A DNA stretch of 64,000 nt, taken from assembly GCF_043951855.1 (NCBI RefSeq), contig NZ_JBINJW010000005.1, positions 62,001 through 126,000 of the forward strand, in the 5' to 3' direction. Of the stretch, positions 34,405 through 43,200 are shown one piece after another. This DNA comes from Proteiniclasticum sp043951855. GTDB lineage: Bacteria > Bacillota > Clostridia > Clostridiales > Clostridiaceae. The position numbers and the translations under genes are program-made. Each line of letters starts with the position of its first letter. The first letter of the stretch is position 1. The notes under the pieces were generated by a model. It saw only the letters and a list, made by a program, of their open reading frames with translations, was not told the origin of the DNA and ran no database searches.

Positions 34405-35154
34405 ATGAGTAGAATAGTAGTAGTGACAGGTGCAGCTCAGGGAATCGGATTTGCCATCGCGAAAGCGTTTGTAGCAAATGGAGACTTCGTTGCTGTTGGA
34501 GATCTTAATTTTGAAGCTGCAGAAGCAGCAGCTTCAATTCTTGGAAATGCTAAAGGATATAAATTAGATGTAACAAATGAAGATAGTGTAGTAGAATTCT
34601 ATAAGAATCTGCTTAGCGATAAGGGGACAGTTGATGTAGTTGTGAATAATGCAGGACTTCAGTTTATATCAAGTGTTGAGGATTTTCCGATTGAAAAATG
34701 GAACCTGCTGATTAATGTCATGCTTACAGGACCATTCCTTATGTCTAAACATGCACTTCCAGAAATGAAAAAGAAAAAATGGGGAAGAATCATCCATATT
34801 TCTTCTGCCCACGGTAAAATGCCGGATGCGTATAAATCCGCATACTGTGCTGCAAAGTATGGAATTCTAGGACTCTCTGCTGTGACGGCTCTTGAAACAG
34901 CAAAGGACGGTATTACTGTTAATTCAGTGCTTCCAGGTCCAGTTCGAACAGACTTGATTGAAAAACAGCTGCCAAAACTCGCAGAAAGGGATGGAAGTAC
35001 AGTTGAAGAGGCTATGAATCATCATATTCTAGGCAAGCAATGGATGAAGCGTCTTCTGGAGCCAGAAGAAATCGCAGATTCAATCGTATTTCTTGCATCT
35101 GACAAGGCCGCTGCGATTACCGGAGAGGAATTGATGGTAACCGGTGGCATGTAA
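34405..35154 (+). CDS. 3-hydroxybutyrate dehydrogenase (SDR family)
   Basis: A 249-residue short-chain dehydrogenase: nucleotide motif TGAAQGIG, NNAG motif, catalytic Ser in HISSAHG and the YCAAKYG (Tyr-x-x-x-Lys) site. The SSAHGKMPDAYKSAYCAAKYGI stretch and the C-terminal QWMKRLLEPEEIAD are close to 3-hydroxybutyrate dehydrogenases. It would oxidise D-3-hydroxybutyrate to acetoacetate with NAD+, feeding ctfAB and the thiolase. ATG 34405 fits the GGAAGGGTGAG site better than the TTG three bases before it. Confidence 0.85.
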   Translation: MSRIVVVTGAAQGIGFAIAKAFVANGDFVAVGDLNFEAAEAAASILGNAKGYKLDVTNEDSVVEFYKNLLSDKGTVDVVVNNAGLQFISSVEDFPIEKWNLLINVMLTGPFLMSKHALPEMKKKKWGRIIHISSAHGKMPDAYKSAYCAAKYGILGLSAVTALETAKDGITVNSVLPGPVRTDLIEKQLPKLAERDGSTVEEAMNHHILGKQWMKRLLEPEEIADSIVFLASDKAAAITGEELMVTGGM

Positions 35155-35181
35155 CAAATTATATAGTAAGGAGGATAACTC

Positions 35182-36129
35182 ATGAAAAAAATAGCTATCA
35201 TTGGTAGCGGAGTCATGGGACATGGAATCGGACAGCTTTATGCACAACATAATAGTGACGTGACCATGTATGATCTGAATGACCAGGCACTGGATAAAGC
35301 AAGAGAAATGATCAGTGACAGTCTCAGTGCCATGAAAGAGAAGGAAATCATCACAGATGAAGATATTAGAAACACATTTTCCCATCTGACCTTCACCACG
35401 GATCTCAGTGAGGCGGTGAAAGGTGCAGAAATGGTAGTAGAAGTGGTACCTGAAGTGCTGGACCTGAAACATAAAGTCTACCGTCAGATTGAAGAAGTGG
35501 TATCTGATGATACCATCATCGCATCGAACACTTCTGCTATTCCGCTGACAGAACTTGTGGAGGATGCAAGTCATCCAGAACGTTTCATCATCACGCATTA
35601 TTTTGCGCCAGCTCAGATTATTCCTCTGGTTGAAATAATTCAGCTGGAAGGAAAAACTAAACCTGAACTACTTGAAAAAGTACAGAAGTATCTTAAAAGC
35701 TGCGGGAAATCACCTATTGTACTAAAAAAAGAAGTGCCTGGATTCATAGCAAATCGTATGCAGATGGCGCTGATGAGAGAAGCATTCTGGCTTTATGAAA
35801 ATGGGATTGCATCAGCAGAAGATATTGATACGGTTCTTAAGGACAGTATCGGATTCAGATATGTTTTTCTTGGACCGCTTGAAGGCCAGGATATTGCTGG
35901 AATCGGTACAACCTATAACGTCAGCAAAAAGCTTTTTCCGGTTCTTGATGATCGAAAAGAACCGCATCCATTTCTTCAGGAGATGATGGATAATAATACA
36001 GTAGGAATCAGGTCCAACAAAGGTTTCTATGAGTACACAGAAGAAAGTGGAAAAGAAAAGATAAGAAGACGTAATGACAACTTCCTGGAAGTATTCAAAC
36101 TCAGGCAGAAGCAGCAGGGCAATAAGTAA
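35182..36129 (+). CDS. 3-hydroxyacyl-CoA / 3-hydroxy acid dehydrogenase (3HCDH family)
   Basis: A 315-residue NAD-dependent dehydrogenase: Rossmann motif GSGVMGHGIGQ at residues 8-18, then a C-terminal 3HCDH domain. The catalytic segment reads THYFAPAQIIPLVEIIQ, where typical 3-hydroxybutyryl-CoA dehydrogenase has HFFNPAPVMKLVEV-type sequence, and the next conserved region reads PGFIANRMQ. These changes and the extra C-terminal length are seen in carnitine/gulonate/3-hydroxyacyl-acid dehydrogenases. So it may be 3-hydroxybutyryl-CoA dehydrogenase or act on a related free hydroxy acid. Context favours C4 substrates. Confidence 0.75.
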   Translation: MKKIAIIGSGVMGHGIGQLYAQHNSDVTMYDLNDQALDKAREMISDSLSAMKEKEIITDEDIRNTFSHLTFTTDLSEAVKGAEMVVEVVPEVLDLKHKVYRQIEEVVSDDTIIASNTSAIPLTELVEDASHPERFIITHYFAPAQIIPLVEIIQLEGKTKPELLEKVQKYLKSCGKSPIVLKKEVPGFIANRMQMALMREAFWLYENGIASAEDIDTVLKDSIGFRYVFLGPLEGQDIAGIGTTYNVSKKLFPVLDDRKEPHPFLQEMMDNNTVGIRSNKGFYEYTEESGKEKIRRRNDNFLEVFKLRQKQQGNK

Positions 36130-36155
36130 AAATCCAATATTAAGGAGAGAACACT

Positions 36156-37481
36156 ATGGAAATTGTTGGTGTATTAGGTTTATTTTTAGCCATCGGTTTT
36201 ATGATCGGTGCAGCTTACAAAGGATATCATGTCATTCCCGTAACAATTATAGCATCACTTATAGCTATCATTACAAATAATGTTGGTATTTGGTTTGGGC
36301 TATCGGATGCCTATGCGACAGATATGAAGAATTTCGTGGGGAACTATTTGATCATGTTCTTCTTAGGCGCACTGCTTGGACAGATTCTGTCAAGAAGTGG
36401 AGCTGCCAGAATGGTCGGTGTAACCCTTGCGAAGAAATTCGGAGCGAAAAATGCACTGCTTATTACGGTTTTGACCTCTTCCATTCTAGCTTATGGCGGA
36501 GTATCTGTATTTGTTATCGTATTTGCAATCTATCCCATCGCACTTTACCTTTTCCAGGAAGCGGATATTCCTAGAAGACTGATTCCCGGAGCTGTAATGC
36601 TCGGAGCAGGATCCTATGTCATGACTGCCATGCCTGGATCCCCTGCTCTGACCAATGTCATCCCTACGACCTATCTTGGTACTACGGTCACCGCAGCACC
36701 TGTCATTGGTATCATAACTTCCATTGTCATGTTCGTGTCAGGTTTCTATCTTTATTCTCTTTATGTGAAAAGAGTAAAGGCCAAGGGAGAACATTTCGTG
36801 GCTGGCGTGAATGATAATATTGCGGAGCTTTCTGCAGAAGAAGAAGCGAAGCTTCCAAGTTTTGCGAGTTCCATCATCCCGTTAGCAGTAACTGTTGGTA
36901 TCATTTTGGCAGAACGTTTCCTGAACATCGGACTTCCTGCTGTATTTACAGTCATCATCGGTTTGTTTGCGGGTATCGTGGTGGGATATATTCTTCATCG
37001 GAATCGCATACTTGACTTCAAAGACACACTTCATACAAGCGGGACCGGTAGTGTAAACGCGCTGATGAACACAGCTGCTGTTGTAGGTCTTGGTGGTGCT
37101 GTGAAAGCTGCACCAGCATTCCAGGCACTGGTTACATTTGCACTGAATATCAATCTGCCTGTTCTATTCACTACTGCCATTGCTGTGAACATAATTGCCG
37201 GTATTACTGGGTCCTCTTCCGCAGGTATCACAATTTTCATGTCGACATTTGCAGAACCTTTTCTTGAAAGGGGAATACATCCGGAAGTTCTTCATAGAGT
37301 TGCTGCTATCAGCGCAGGTGTCCTCGATTCGCTGCCTCATGCAGGCCCTAATGTGACATTTCTGAGTGTAGCAGGTCTCAAATTCAAAGAAGGCTACCCT
37401 GGTATTTTCCTGGCCATCTGTATTGTTCCATTCATCGGACTGGTTACCGCATTAATCGTAGCATCACTGGGATTAATTTAG
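36156..37481 (+). CDS. GntP-family permease, probably for 3-hydroxybutyrate
   Basis: A 441-residue permease with about 12 membrane spans of the GntP family (gluconate/3-hydroxybutyrate:H+ symporters). Features include LIMFFLGALLGQILSRSGAA, the AYGGVSVFVIVFAIYPIA segment, PGSPALTNVIPTTYLGTT and a C-terminal LDSLPHAGPNVTFLS. GntP members in 3-hydroxybutyrate dehydrogenase operons of Pseudomonas and Ralstonia-type bacteria import D-3-hydroxybutyrate. Gene order supports that. Last gene directly joined to the ctfAB operon. Confidence 0.85.
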   Translation: MEIVGVLGLFLAIGFMIGAAYKGYHVIPVTIIASLIAIITNNVGIWFGLSDAYATDMKNFVGNYLIMFFLGALLGQILSRSGAARMVGVTLAKKFGAKNALLITVLTSSILAYGGVSVFVIVFAIYPIALYLFQEADIPRRLIPGAVMLGAGSYVMTAMPGSPALTNVIPTTYLGTTVTAAPVIGIITSIVMFVSGFYLYSLYVKRVKAKGEHFVAGVNDNIAELSAEEEAKLPSFASSIIPLAVTVGIILAERFLNIGLPAVFTVIIGLFAGIVVGYILHRNRILDFKDTLHTSGTGSVNALMNTAAVVGLGGAVKAAPAFQALVTFALNINLPVLFTTAIAVNIIAGITGSSSAGITIFMSTFAEPFLERGIHPEVLHRVAAISAGVLDSLPHAGPNVTFLSVAGLKFKEGYPGIFLAICIVPFIGLVTALIVASLGLI

Positions 37482-37802
37482 AAGGCTCCAGCTCAATAAA
37501 AGGGTTGGATTCACCTGAAACGAGTAGACCACTCTGAAGACATCAATAACAGAAAATTTTGCAAAACAACATACCATACCATACAAACAACTATTCAAAT
37601 GAGAAATCACTGTTATGAATGTTGAAAGAGTAAAGGAAAGAGAATGGGAATACTGGCTGACAAGTAAGGAAATCATCATGAGCCTGGTAAAATAAATGTT
37701 TTACCAGGCTTATCCATTTAAGAAGTACAATTTAAAGGTACGCATCAATACATATGTAATGTTACCCAGATCATATTTCATAGAAAAAGAGGAGAAGATG
37801 AC
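37482..37802 (+). other. 321-bp intergenic region between the two GntP genes
   Basis: No gene. It contains a short CATAC repeat (37569-37584), a 12-bp perfect hairpin at 37681-37710 and a ribosome binding site GAGGAG before the GTG start at 37803. No clear promoter. Confidence 0.6.
37681..37710 (+). terminator. hairpin terminator after the first GntP gene
   Basis: AGCCTGGTAAAA (37681-37692) pairs perfectly with 37699-37710 across a 6-nt loop. The downstream sequence is only moderately T-rich (TATCCATTTA). It may separate the ctfAB operon from the second permease. Confidence 0.6.
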
Positions 37803-39101
37803 GTGTATTATTTATTATTTGTTGGAATTATTCTATCCATCCTTTGGCTAATTTTCGCATCCTTCAATAAATTCAGCGTTCTTCTATCTGCACCTGTTGC
37901 AGTAGTCGTTGTAGTGCTGTTTAGTGGAGTTGGTCTCACGGAGAGTCTTTTTGACAATGCCGGTTCCTATGTATATTATCTGGCTGATTTTGTGAAAGAT
38001 TTTATCTTTATCTTCATACTGGGTTCAATCATGGCAAAATATCTTCAGCTCAGTGGTGGCATTCAGACCATAAGTAGTGCAGCCGTAAAGATCATTGATG
38101 TCAAGAATCCAATGCACGGTATGATCACTGTTTTTCTGATAACATCCATTCTCACATATGGTGGAGTATCTCTTTTCGTCGTGATGTTTGCGGCAGTTCC
38201 ATTGGCAAGGTCACTTTTCAGCAAGATGAATATACCATGGAAACTCGCCCCGCTACCGATTATTCTGGGTTTAGGGACCTTTACTGCAGGTACGATTCCA
38301 GGTTCGCCTTCCGTTATCAATGTAATACCAACCAAAACATTAGGAACCAATCTTATGGCTGCTCCATTTATGGGCTTAGCAGCTACTACAGTCATGATTG
38401 TGGTTTCCGTTGCCTATATGCATTATGTGGTGAAAAGTGAGATGAAAAACGGAAATGAACTTATCACAGAAGAGCTGGAACAGGATCAGCCAGATCACAG
38501 ACCAGGGATTTTTCTGAGTCTCCTACCAATTTTCATGCTGATTCTGATTATTATATTGGGTAGTTCATTCAATGTGGATAATATTCTTATTATTGCATTG
38601 ACTGCAGTCATTATTGTTGAATCTTTTGTATATAATAAATATATAATATCACATGTTCATGTAGTGAATGCGGGTACTTCGGATGCCCTGATCCCGCTGC
38701 TTTCTACAGCTTCTACCATCGCCTATGGAAGTTTTATTGCAGCTAATAGTATTGTTTCAGACTTTACAAGACAATTCATCGATCGATTTTCCAATAAACT
38801 ACTGACTGGTTCCATTGTTACAGTCGTCTTTTCCATCATAACAGCATCCGCTTCTGGTGCCATTGGAATTATTATGGCTACACAAGGAACTTATTTCATC
38901 GATCTTGGGTTGAATGCTGATACAGTTCATCGTGTTCTTTCCACTGCTTCAACCCTCGCACCAAACATGCCTCATTCAGGAGTAGTTATAGCCCTATTAA
39001 CTTTGTCCAATTTGAGTCATAAGGAAGCATTCAAACATTTACTCATCGCACCGTTCCTGGTAGGTGCAGCAGGATTGCTAGTATCGCTCCTTCTTGCATA
39101 G
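37803..39101 (+). CDS. GntP-family permease, second paralogue
   Basis: A 432-residue permease with about 12 spans, same family and similar size as the preceding one (SILTYGGVSLFVVMFAAVPLA, PGSPSVINVIPTKTLGT, PNMPHSGVVIALLTL). It shares the substrate-region pattern but is clearly diverged, so it may carry a different hydroxy acid. Starts at GTG 37803 with GAGGAG; the ATG at 37798 is out of frame. Ends before a strong bidirectional terminator. Confidence 0.85.
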   Translation: MYYLLFVGIILSILWLIFASFNKFSVLLSAPVAVVVVVLFSGVGLTESLFDNAGSYVYYLADFVKDFIFIFILGSIMAKYLQLSGGIQTISSAAVKIIDVKNPMHGMITVFLITSILTYGGVSLFVVMFAAVPLARSLFSKMNIPWKLAPLPIILGLGTFTAGTIPGSPSVINVIPTKTLGTNLMAAPFMGLAATTVMIVVSVAYMHYVVKSEMKNGNELITEELEQDQPDHRPGIFLSLLPIFMLILIIILGSSFNVDNILIIALTAVIIVESFVYNKYIISHVHVVNAGTSDALIPLLSTASTIAYGSFIAANSIVSDFTRQFIDRFSNKLLTGSIVTVVFSIITASASGAIGIIMATQGTYFIDLGLNADTVHRVLSTASTLAPNMPHSGVVIALLTLSNLSHKEAFKHLLIAPFLVGAAGLLVSLLLA

Positions 39102-39140
39102 AATGAGGAGTTCTATATGGAAACAGCTAATTATGAAATA

Positions 39141-39186
39141 AGCAGAAGCCCCTTTACTGGATTCCTGGTAAAGGGGCTTCTGCTTA
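39141..39186. terminator. bidirectional terminator gntP / tetR
   Basis: An 18-bp perfect stem (39141-39158 with 39169-39186) with a 10-nt loop, ending in ATTT. It ends the rightward gntP and the leftward tetR transcript. Confidence 0.93.
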
Positions 39187-39188
39187 TT

Positions 39189-39791
39189 TCAGTCCACGCG
39201 GATCCGGTTATTCAAACCATCAAACTGTATTCGGATCCAGTCTTTGATTTCCTCATCCGAATAATCAGAGAGAATTCTGCTGTTGACCCCTTCCAGTATG
39301 GCGAAGTAGACGAGGTAGATGTAGTCCACAATTTTCTTCGGCTCCATGGAAGTCTTCAGCAGGCCTTCCTTCTGGGCTTTCTCAACCATACGGTATTTAT
39401 CATCATACAGTTCCTGATTCATGGTGTGATATCTTCTACGGATCTCTTCCAGTTCCGGGATTTCATCTACCATGAAGAAGAAATTGTCTCCGAATACGGA
39501 GATGTGTTTTACAAACTGAAAGATCATGTCTTCCACCTGGTTTATGAAAGACTTGTCTGTGGAGAAAACTTCCTGATGGATCTGTCTTAAACCTTCCTCG
39601 AATCGATCAAATGCAGCGCTGTAAAGACCATGCTTGTCTTTGAAATAGTAATAGACAGGGCCTCTTGAAATGGAGAGGCTGTTGGTGATGTCTGTCAGCT
39701 TCGTGGCTGCATATCCTTTTGTGGAGAAAATTTCGATGGCTTTATCAATGAGCTTATCTATTGTTTCTTTGTCCATGGTTCTTTCTGACAT
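39189..39791 (-). CDS. TetR/AcrR-family regulator
   Basis: A 200-residue TetR protein: helix-turn-helix KLTDITNSLSISRGPVYYYFKDK at about residues 34-57 and a C-terminal ligand domain. The chosen ATG (39791) has AGGAGGTG; a GTG ten codons upstream is not needed. It is divergent from the FMN-binding/FAD-reductase pair and an 18-bp palindrome lies between them, so it probably controls that pair. It might instead respond to the C4 locus on its other side. Confidence 0.87.
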   Translation of the reverse strand: MSERTMDKETIDKLIDKAIEIFSTKGYAATKLTDITNSLSISRGPVYYYFKDKHGLYSAAFDRFEEGLRQIHQEVFSTDKSFINQVEDMIFQFVKHISVFGDNFFFMVDEIPELEEIRRRYHTMNQELYDDKYRMVEKAQKEGLLKTSMEPKKIVDYIYLVYFAILEGVNSRILSDYSDEEIKDWIRIQFDGLNNRIRVD

Positions 39792-40143
39792 GAGACCACC
39801 TCCTGATTCATATTTTATCACAGGTTCAGGGGAGTTGGGACAAAAATGTGGAAATGACAGGAGGATGTGGCAGAGGATAAGACCTTTAAAAGAACCAGTA
39901 AAAAAAGTTATGTTAAAATTTTATCTGAATCTATTTAAATTCGTTAAATAATAAACTATAATAAACAAGAATTATACATGCATGCATGTATGTTATTCGG
40001 AAAATAACGCTTCAAACCATTGTGATAAGATGAATTCTGCTTTACCCGGGTTTTAAAGCTTAGCTTATTGCAAAGGAAAGGAGTCTTATTTTTAACGAAA
40101 ATATGTCTTTAAATTAACAAACAGGAAAAAGGGGAGCAATTTG
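39792..40143 (+). other. 352-bp divergent region tetR / flavin lipoprotein genes
   Basis: No gene. It contains the promoter and palindrome listed next and, beyond them, about 150 bases of A/T-rich leader with no recognisable riboswitch or hairpin. Confidence 0.6.
39934..39991 (+). promoter_or_regulatory. promoter and 18-bp palindromic operator
   Basis: TTTAAA (39934-39939), 17-base spacer, TATAAT (39957-39962). Just downstream is a perfect 18-bp palindrome at 39974-39991 (ATACATGCA half-site). A TetR dimer at this place would block early transcription; the tetR gene lies divergently 180 bases away. Confidence 0.75.
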
Positions 40144-40485
40144 ATGAAAAAGAAATGGATCATAGTAGCGGTATCAATGTGTATGATGCTTTTCGCCATG
40201 GGATGTACAAGTACACCAGAGTGGAAAGATGGAACATACGAAGGTGTAGCAGAAGGGCTTCAGGATGGAATCAAGGTCGCTGTGACGGTTTCCGGTGGAA
40301 AGATCTCCGATGTGGAGATCGTGGAGCACAATGAATCACCAGGGGTTTCTGATCCTGCACTGGAGAAGATTCCTGCAGCAATCATTGAAGAACAGAGTTA
40401 TGAGGTGGATGCGATTTCCGGTGTAACCTATACATCCGACGGAATCATGAAAGCGGTCGAAGAAGCACTGAATCAGGCGAAATAA
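40144..40485 (+). CDS. FMN-binding domain lipoprotein
   Basis: A 113-residue exported lipoprotein: signal with lipobox FAMGC (Cys21), then an FMN_bind domain (residues about 28-113). The covalent flavin site is the Thr in SGVTYTS (Thr97), where an ApbE-type transferase attaches FMN by a phosphoester bond. Such proteins carry electrons outside the membrane to a reductase. It lies 21 bases upstream of an FAD-reductase lipoprotein gene and is surely cotranscribed. The apbE gene is not in the window. Confidence 0.9.
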   Translation: MKKKWIIVAVSMCMMLFAMGCTSTPEWKDGTYEGVAEGLQDGIKVAVTVSGGKISDVEIVEHNESPGVSDPALEKIPAAIIEEQSYEVDAISGVTYTSDGIMKAVEEALNQAK

Positions 40486-40506
40486 GAAGGAAAAGGGGAC
40501 ATCATC

Positions 40507-41934
40507 ATGAAATTCAATAGAAAAAGATTATCTGCAGCAGTGGCTGCACTGACTTTATCCCTGGCGGTTTTCACAGGCTGCGGCGCGAAGGCGGAAACGA
40601 AGGACTACGACGTTGTGGTGGTTGGAGCGGGAGCGGCAGGTCTTGCAGCAGCCATCGAGGCAGCTGAAACAGGTGCTTCTGTAGCGCTTCTTGAGAAAGT
40701 TCCGGTTTCAGGAGGAAGTACGATACTTTCCGGAGGCATTGTCTATGGAACAGGCTCAAAGCTTCATGAAGCTGCGGGCGTAGAAGATTCTGTAGAAGAT
40801 CTTGTTACCTACTGGAGTGAACGCGCAGACGGAAAGAACGATACGGAATTTCTGAGATTCGTGGCAGAACGTTCAGGAGAGACCATCAACTGGCTGGTGG
40901 ACATGGGAGTGGAATTCGGTGAGCCTGCACCCACTGGAATCAGTCCTGTGGCAAGAGCGGTGACATCACCACATCATGGTGGAGGAATCATCCGCCCCAT
41001 GGAAGAGTATGCAGAATCCAAAAATGTGGACATCCTTCTTGAAACGACAGTAAAAGAGCTGATCAAAGGAGAAGATGGAACAGTCAAGGGCGTGAAGGCA
41101 GTGAATGCCGAAGGCGAAGAAATCATCTACAACGCCAAATCCACGATTCTTGCAACGGGTGGATTCGATCGAAGCACTGAACTTGTCAAGGAATATGCAC
41201 CTCAGGCAGAGGGGCATTTAAGTTTCGCCGGTATGGGAAACAGTGGCGAAGGACTTGTGATGGCGAAAGATGCTGGAGCTTCTGTTCTGTCTAACGGCGG
41301 CGTCATCGGATTCAGAGCAGTGGCTGGTGAAGTCGCCTACACCACTGACGTATGTTCTCTGATGTGGATGCCATACCTCTATGTGAATCTGAATGGAGAA
41401 AGATTCGTCAATGAGACCATCGACTATCCGATCTTCTACGAGGAACTGATCAAACAGCCAGAACAGGTAAGCTACCTGATCTTTGACGGAAGCACCTACA
41501 TGGAAGCTCTGGATAAGGCAGTGGAAAAGGGGTCCGCTTTCAAAGCGGATTCACTTGAAGCACTTGCAGAAGCGGCTGGAATCGACGCTGTGAAGTTTGA
41601 AAAGACAGTGGCAAAATACAATGAAATGATTCAGGCAGGAGAGGATACACAGTTCGGTAAAGTGCTTACTGGGCATACGCCTATAGAAAAGGAAAGCTTC
41701 TATGCAGTAAAGGTTGTTCCAGCGATTCTCGGAACCATGACAGGAATCGCAACGAACCTTGATGCGGAAGTGCTGGATGCTTCCGGCAATGCGATAAAAG
41801 GTCTTTATGCTGCCGGAGAAGCAGCCAATGGAAACTTCTACAATATGGTGTATCCTGCAAGTGGTACGTCCATCCAGATGAGCCTGACCTTTGGCAGAGT
41901 CGCCGGGACCAATGCAGCGGAGCATGCCAAGTAG
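40507..41934 (+). CDS. extracellular FAD-dependent reductase lipoprotein (fumarate/urocanate reductase type)
   Basis: A 475-residue lipoprotein: lipobox FTGCG (Cys25), FAD motif VVVVGAGAAGLAAAIEA, EK-x-PVSGGSTILSGG, and the flavocytochrome c-like capping and FAD domains with TSPHHGGGIIRP, ATGGFDRS, RFVNETIDY and the C-terminal AAGEAANGNFYN and YPASGTSIQMSLTFGR. It belongs to the fumarate reductase/urocanate reductase/3-ketosteroid-like flavoprotein group. It has no FMN_bind domain of its own and should take electrons from the preceding lipoprotein. The electron acceptor (an enoate such as fumarate, urocanate or acrylate) cannot be told from sequence. Confidence 0.9.
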   Translation: MKFNRKRLSAAVAALTLSLAVFTGCGAKAETKDYDVVVVGAGAAGLAAAIEAAETGASVALLEKVPVSGGSTILSGGIVYGTGSKLHEAAGVEDSVEDLVTYWSERADGKNDTEFLRFVAERSGETINWLVDMGVEFGEPAPTGISPVARAVTSPHHGGGIIRPMEEYAESKNVDILLETTVKELIKGEDGTVKGVKAVNAEGEEIIYNAKSTILATGGFDRSTELVKEYAPQAEGHLSFAGMGNSGEGLVMAKDAGASVLSNGGVIGFRAVAGEVAYTTDVCSLMWMPYLYVNLNGERFVNETIDYPIFYEELIKQPEQVSYLIFDGSTYMEALDKAVEKGSAFKADSLEALAEAAGIDAVKFEKTVAKYNEMIQAGEDTQFGKVLTGHTPIEKESFYAVKVVPAILGTMTGIATNLDAEVLDASGNAIKGLYAAGEAANGNFYNMVYPASGTSIQMSLTFGRVAGTNAAEHAK

Positions 41935-42052
41935 AAAAGGAATAAGGTTGTTTTACGGCTCATCAGAAGAAGGGATGCCAGGATAATGGATCTTCCCTGT
42001 TCCGATTATGAATAAAGGCCCATTCTCTGATGCGCTGATTCAATAAACAAAA

Positions 42053-42101
42053 AAAGAACTCGAAGTCCCATGCCTTATTGTGTGGGATTCGAGTTCTTTT
42101 T
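42053..42101. terminator. bidirectional terminator flavoprotein / VOC gene
   Basis: A long stem with one bulge: AAAGAACTCGAAGTCCCA against TGGGATTCGAGTTCTTT, with T-runs on both sides. Confidence 0.88.
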
Positions 42102-42123
42102 CATAAGCTTCGTTATACAGCTC

Positions 42124-43008
42124 TTACTCACCGATTCTTGCCAGGTCCAGTTCTACCAGGTCCAGTTTTTTCATCTTAAGAAACGCTTCCGTGATTCTTC
42201 TGATCTCCTCCTCCGTGCCTTCAAAGAGAATTCTGTTCATGTCCTCCGGAACAATCTGCCAGCTGATGCCATACTGATCCTTGATCCATCCGCACTGCTC
42301 GGCCTCCGGGACATGGGAGAGCTTTTCCCAGTAGTAATCGATCTCCTTCTGGTCCCTGCAGCTGATCATCAGAGAGAAAGCTTCATTGAAGGTGAAATCG
42401 CCACCTTCTCCATGGTCCATGACCACAAGCTGTAAGCCTTCTAGGGTGAGTTCGCCATAGTTGATTCGAGCTTTTTCATGATGCGGCTCTTCGGGGGTAT
42501 AATAGGAAACTTCTCCTTTTTCCGCATGGGGAAATACCGAAAGACTGGTCTTTATGAAGTCTTCCGCTTTCCCTGAAGCATCACCGGAAAACAGAAGCAC
42601 AGGCCTGATTCGAGGAACGGATTCATAGTCTTCTGTCAGCATCAGCTGCCAGGACAGTCCATAGCGGTCTTCAATCCATGCATACCAGGGGCTGAAAGGA
42701 TACGCATCCAGAGGCATCAGTTCCTGGCCTCCTTCTTTCAGGGCAGCATAAAGTCTGCTGACTTCTTCCTTGTCCCTGCATGCGACCATAAGGGATATGG
42801 ATGGATTGAGCCTGAAAAAGGGACCGCCACTGAGTGAATTGAAGTTGATTCCAGCCAGGTCGAAATCCACAGTCATGGCATCTCCGGAAGGTGTATCTGG
42901 AAGGATCACAGTTCCGTTGAGTTTTGAATGGTCGAACAGTGATAGATAGAGCTCCGCGGCTTCAAGGGCTTCTTTATTAAACCATAGATGCGGTACGATT
43001 TTCTGCAT
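42124..43008 (-). CDS. two-domain VOC (PhnB-like) protein
   Basis: A 294-residue protein made of two similar PhnB/glyoxalase-fold domains (about residues 1-140 and 150-285). Each begins with an open beta strand, and both contain an LM[IV][AS]CRD-KE motif and a Y-G-[IL]-SWQ motif (DRYGLSWQLM, DQYGISWQIV). This matches the '3-demethylubiquinone-9 3-methyltransferase' Pfam family, which in bacteria is a misleading name. No reaction can be assigned. ATG 43008 has AGGAGGTC. Confidence 0.85.
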   Translation of the reverse strand: MQKIVPHLWFNKEALEAAELYLSLFDHSKLNGTVILPDTPSGDAMTVDFDLAGINFNSLSGGPFFRLNPSISLMVACRDKEEVSRLYAALKEGGQELMPLDAYPFSPWYAWIEDRYGLSWQLMLTEDYESVPRIRPVLLFSGDASGKAEDFIKTSLSVFPHAEKGEVSYYTPEEPHHEKARINYGELTLEGLQLVVMDHGEGGDFTFNEAFSLMISCRDQKEIDYYWEKLSHVPEAEQCGWIKDQYGISWQIVPEDMNRILFEGTEEEIRRITEAFLKMKKLDLVELDLARIGE

Positions 43009-43200
43009 GGGATTGACCTCCTGTCTCTATTTTATGCCTGCATTATAGCAGATTATTTTTCGATAATCAAAATTTAACAAAGTCATGATCGAGGAGAAGG
43101 AAAGGAACATTTGGAAGGGCTTCCAGTGTCTGATACAATGGAAAAGAGAAGCGACAATGAAAAAAATTAAAAGATTAATAACATTTGGAGATGATGCGTA

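Noticed and set aside
37569..37584. CATAC-type short direct repeat
   Set aside because: Only three short copies with no spacer structure; not a CRISPR or iteron array.
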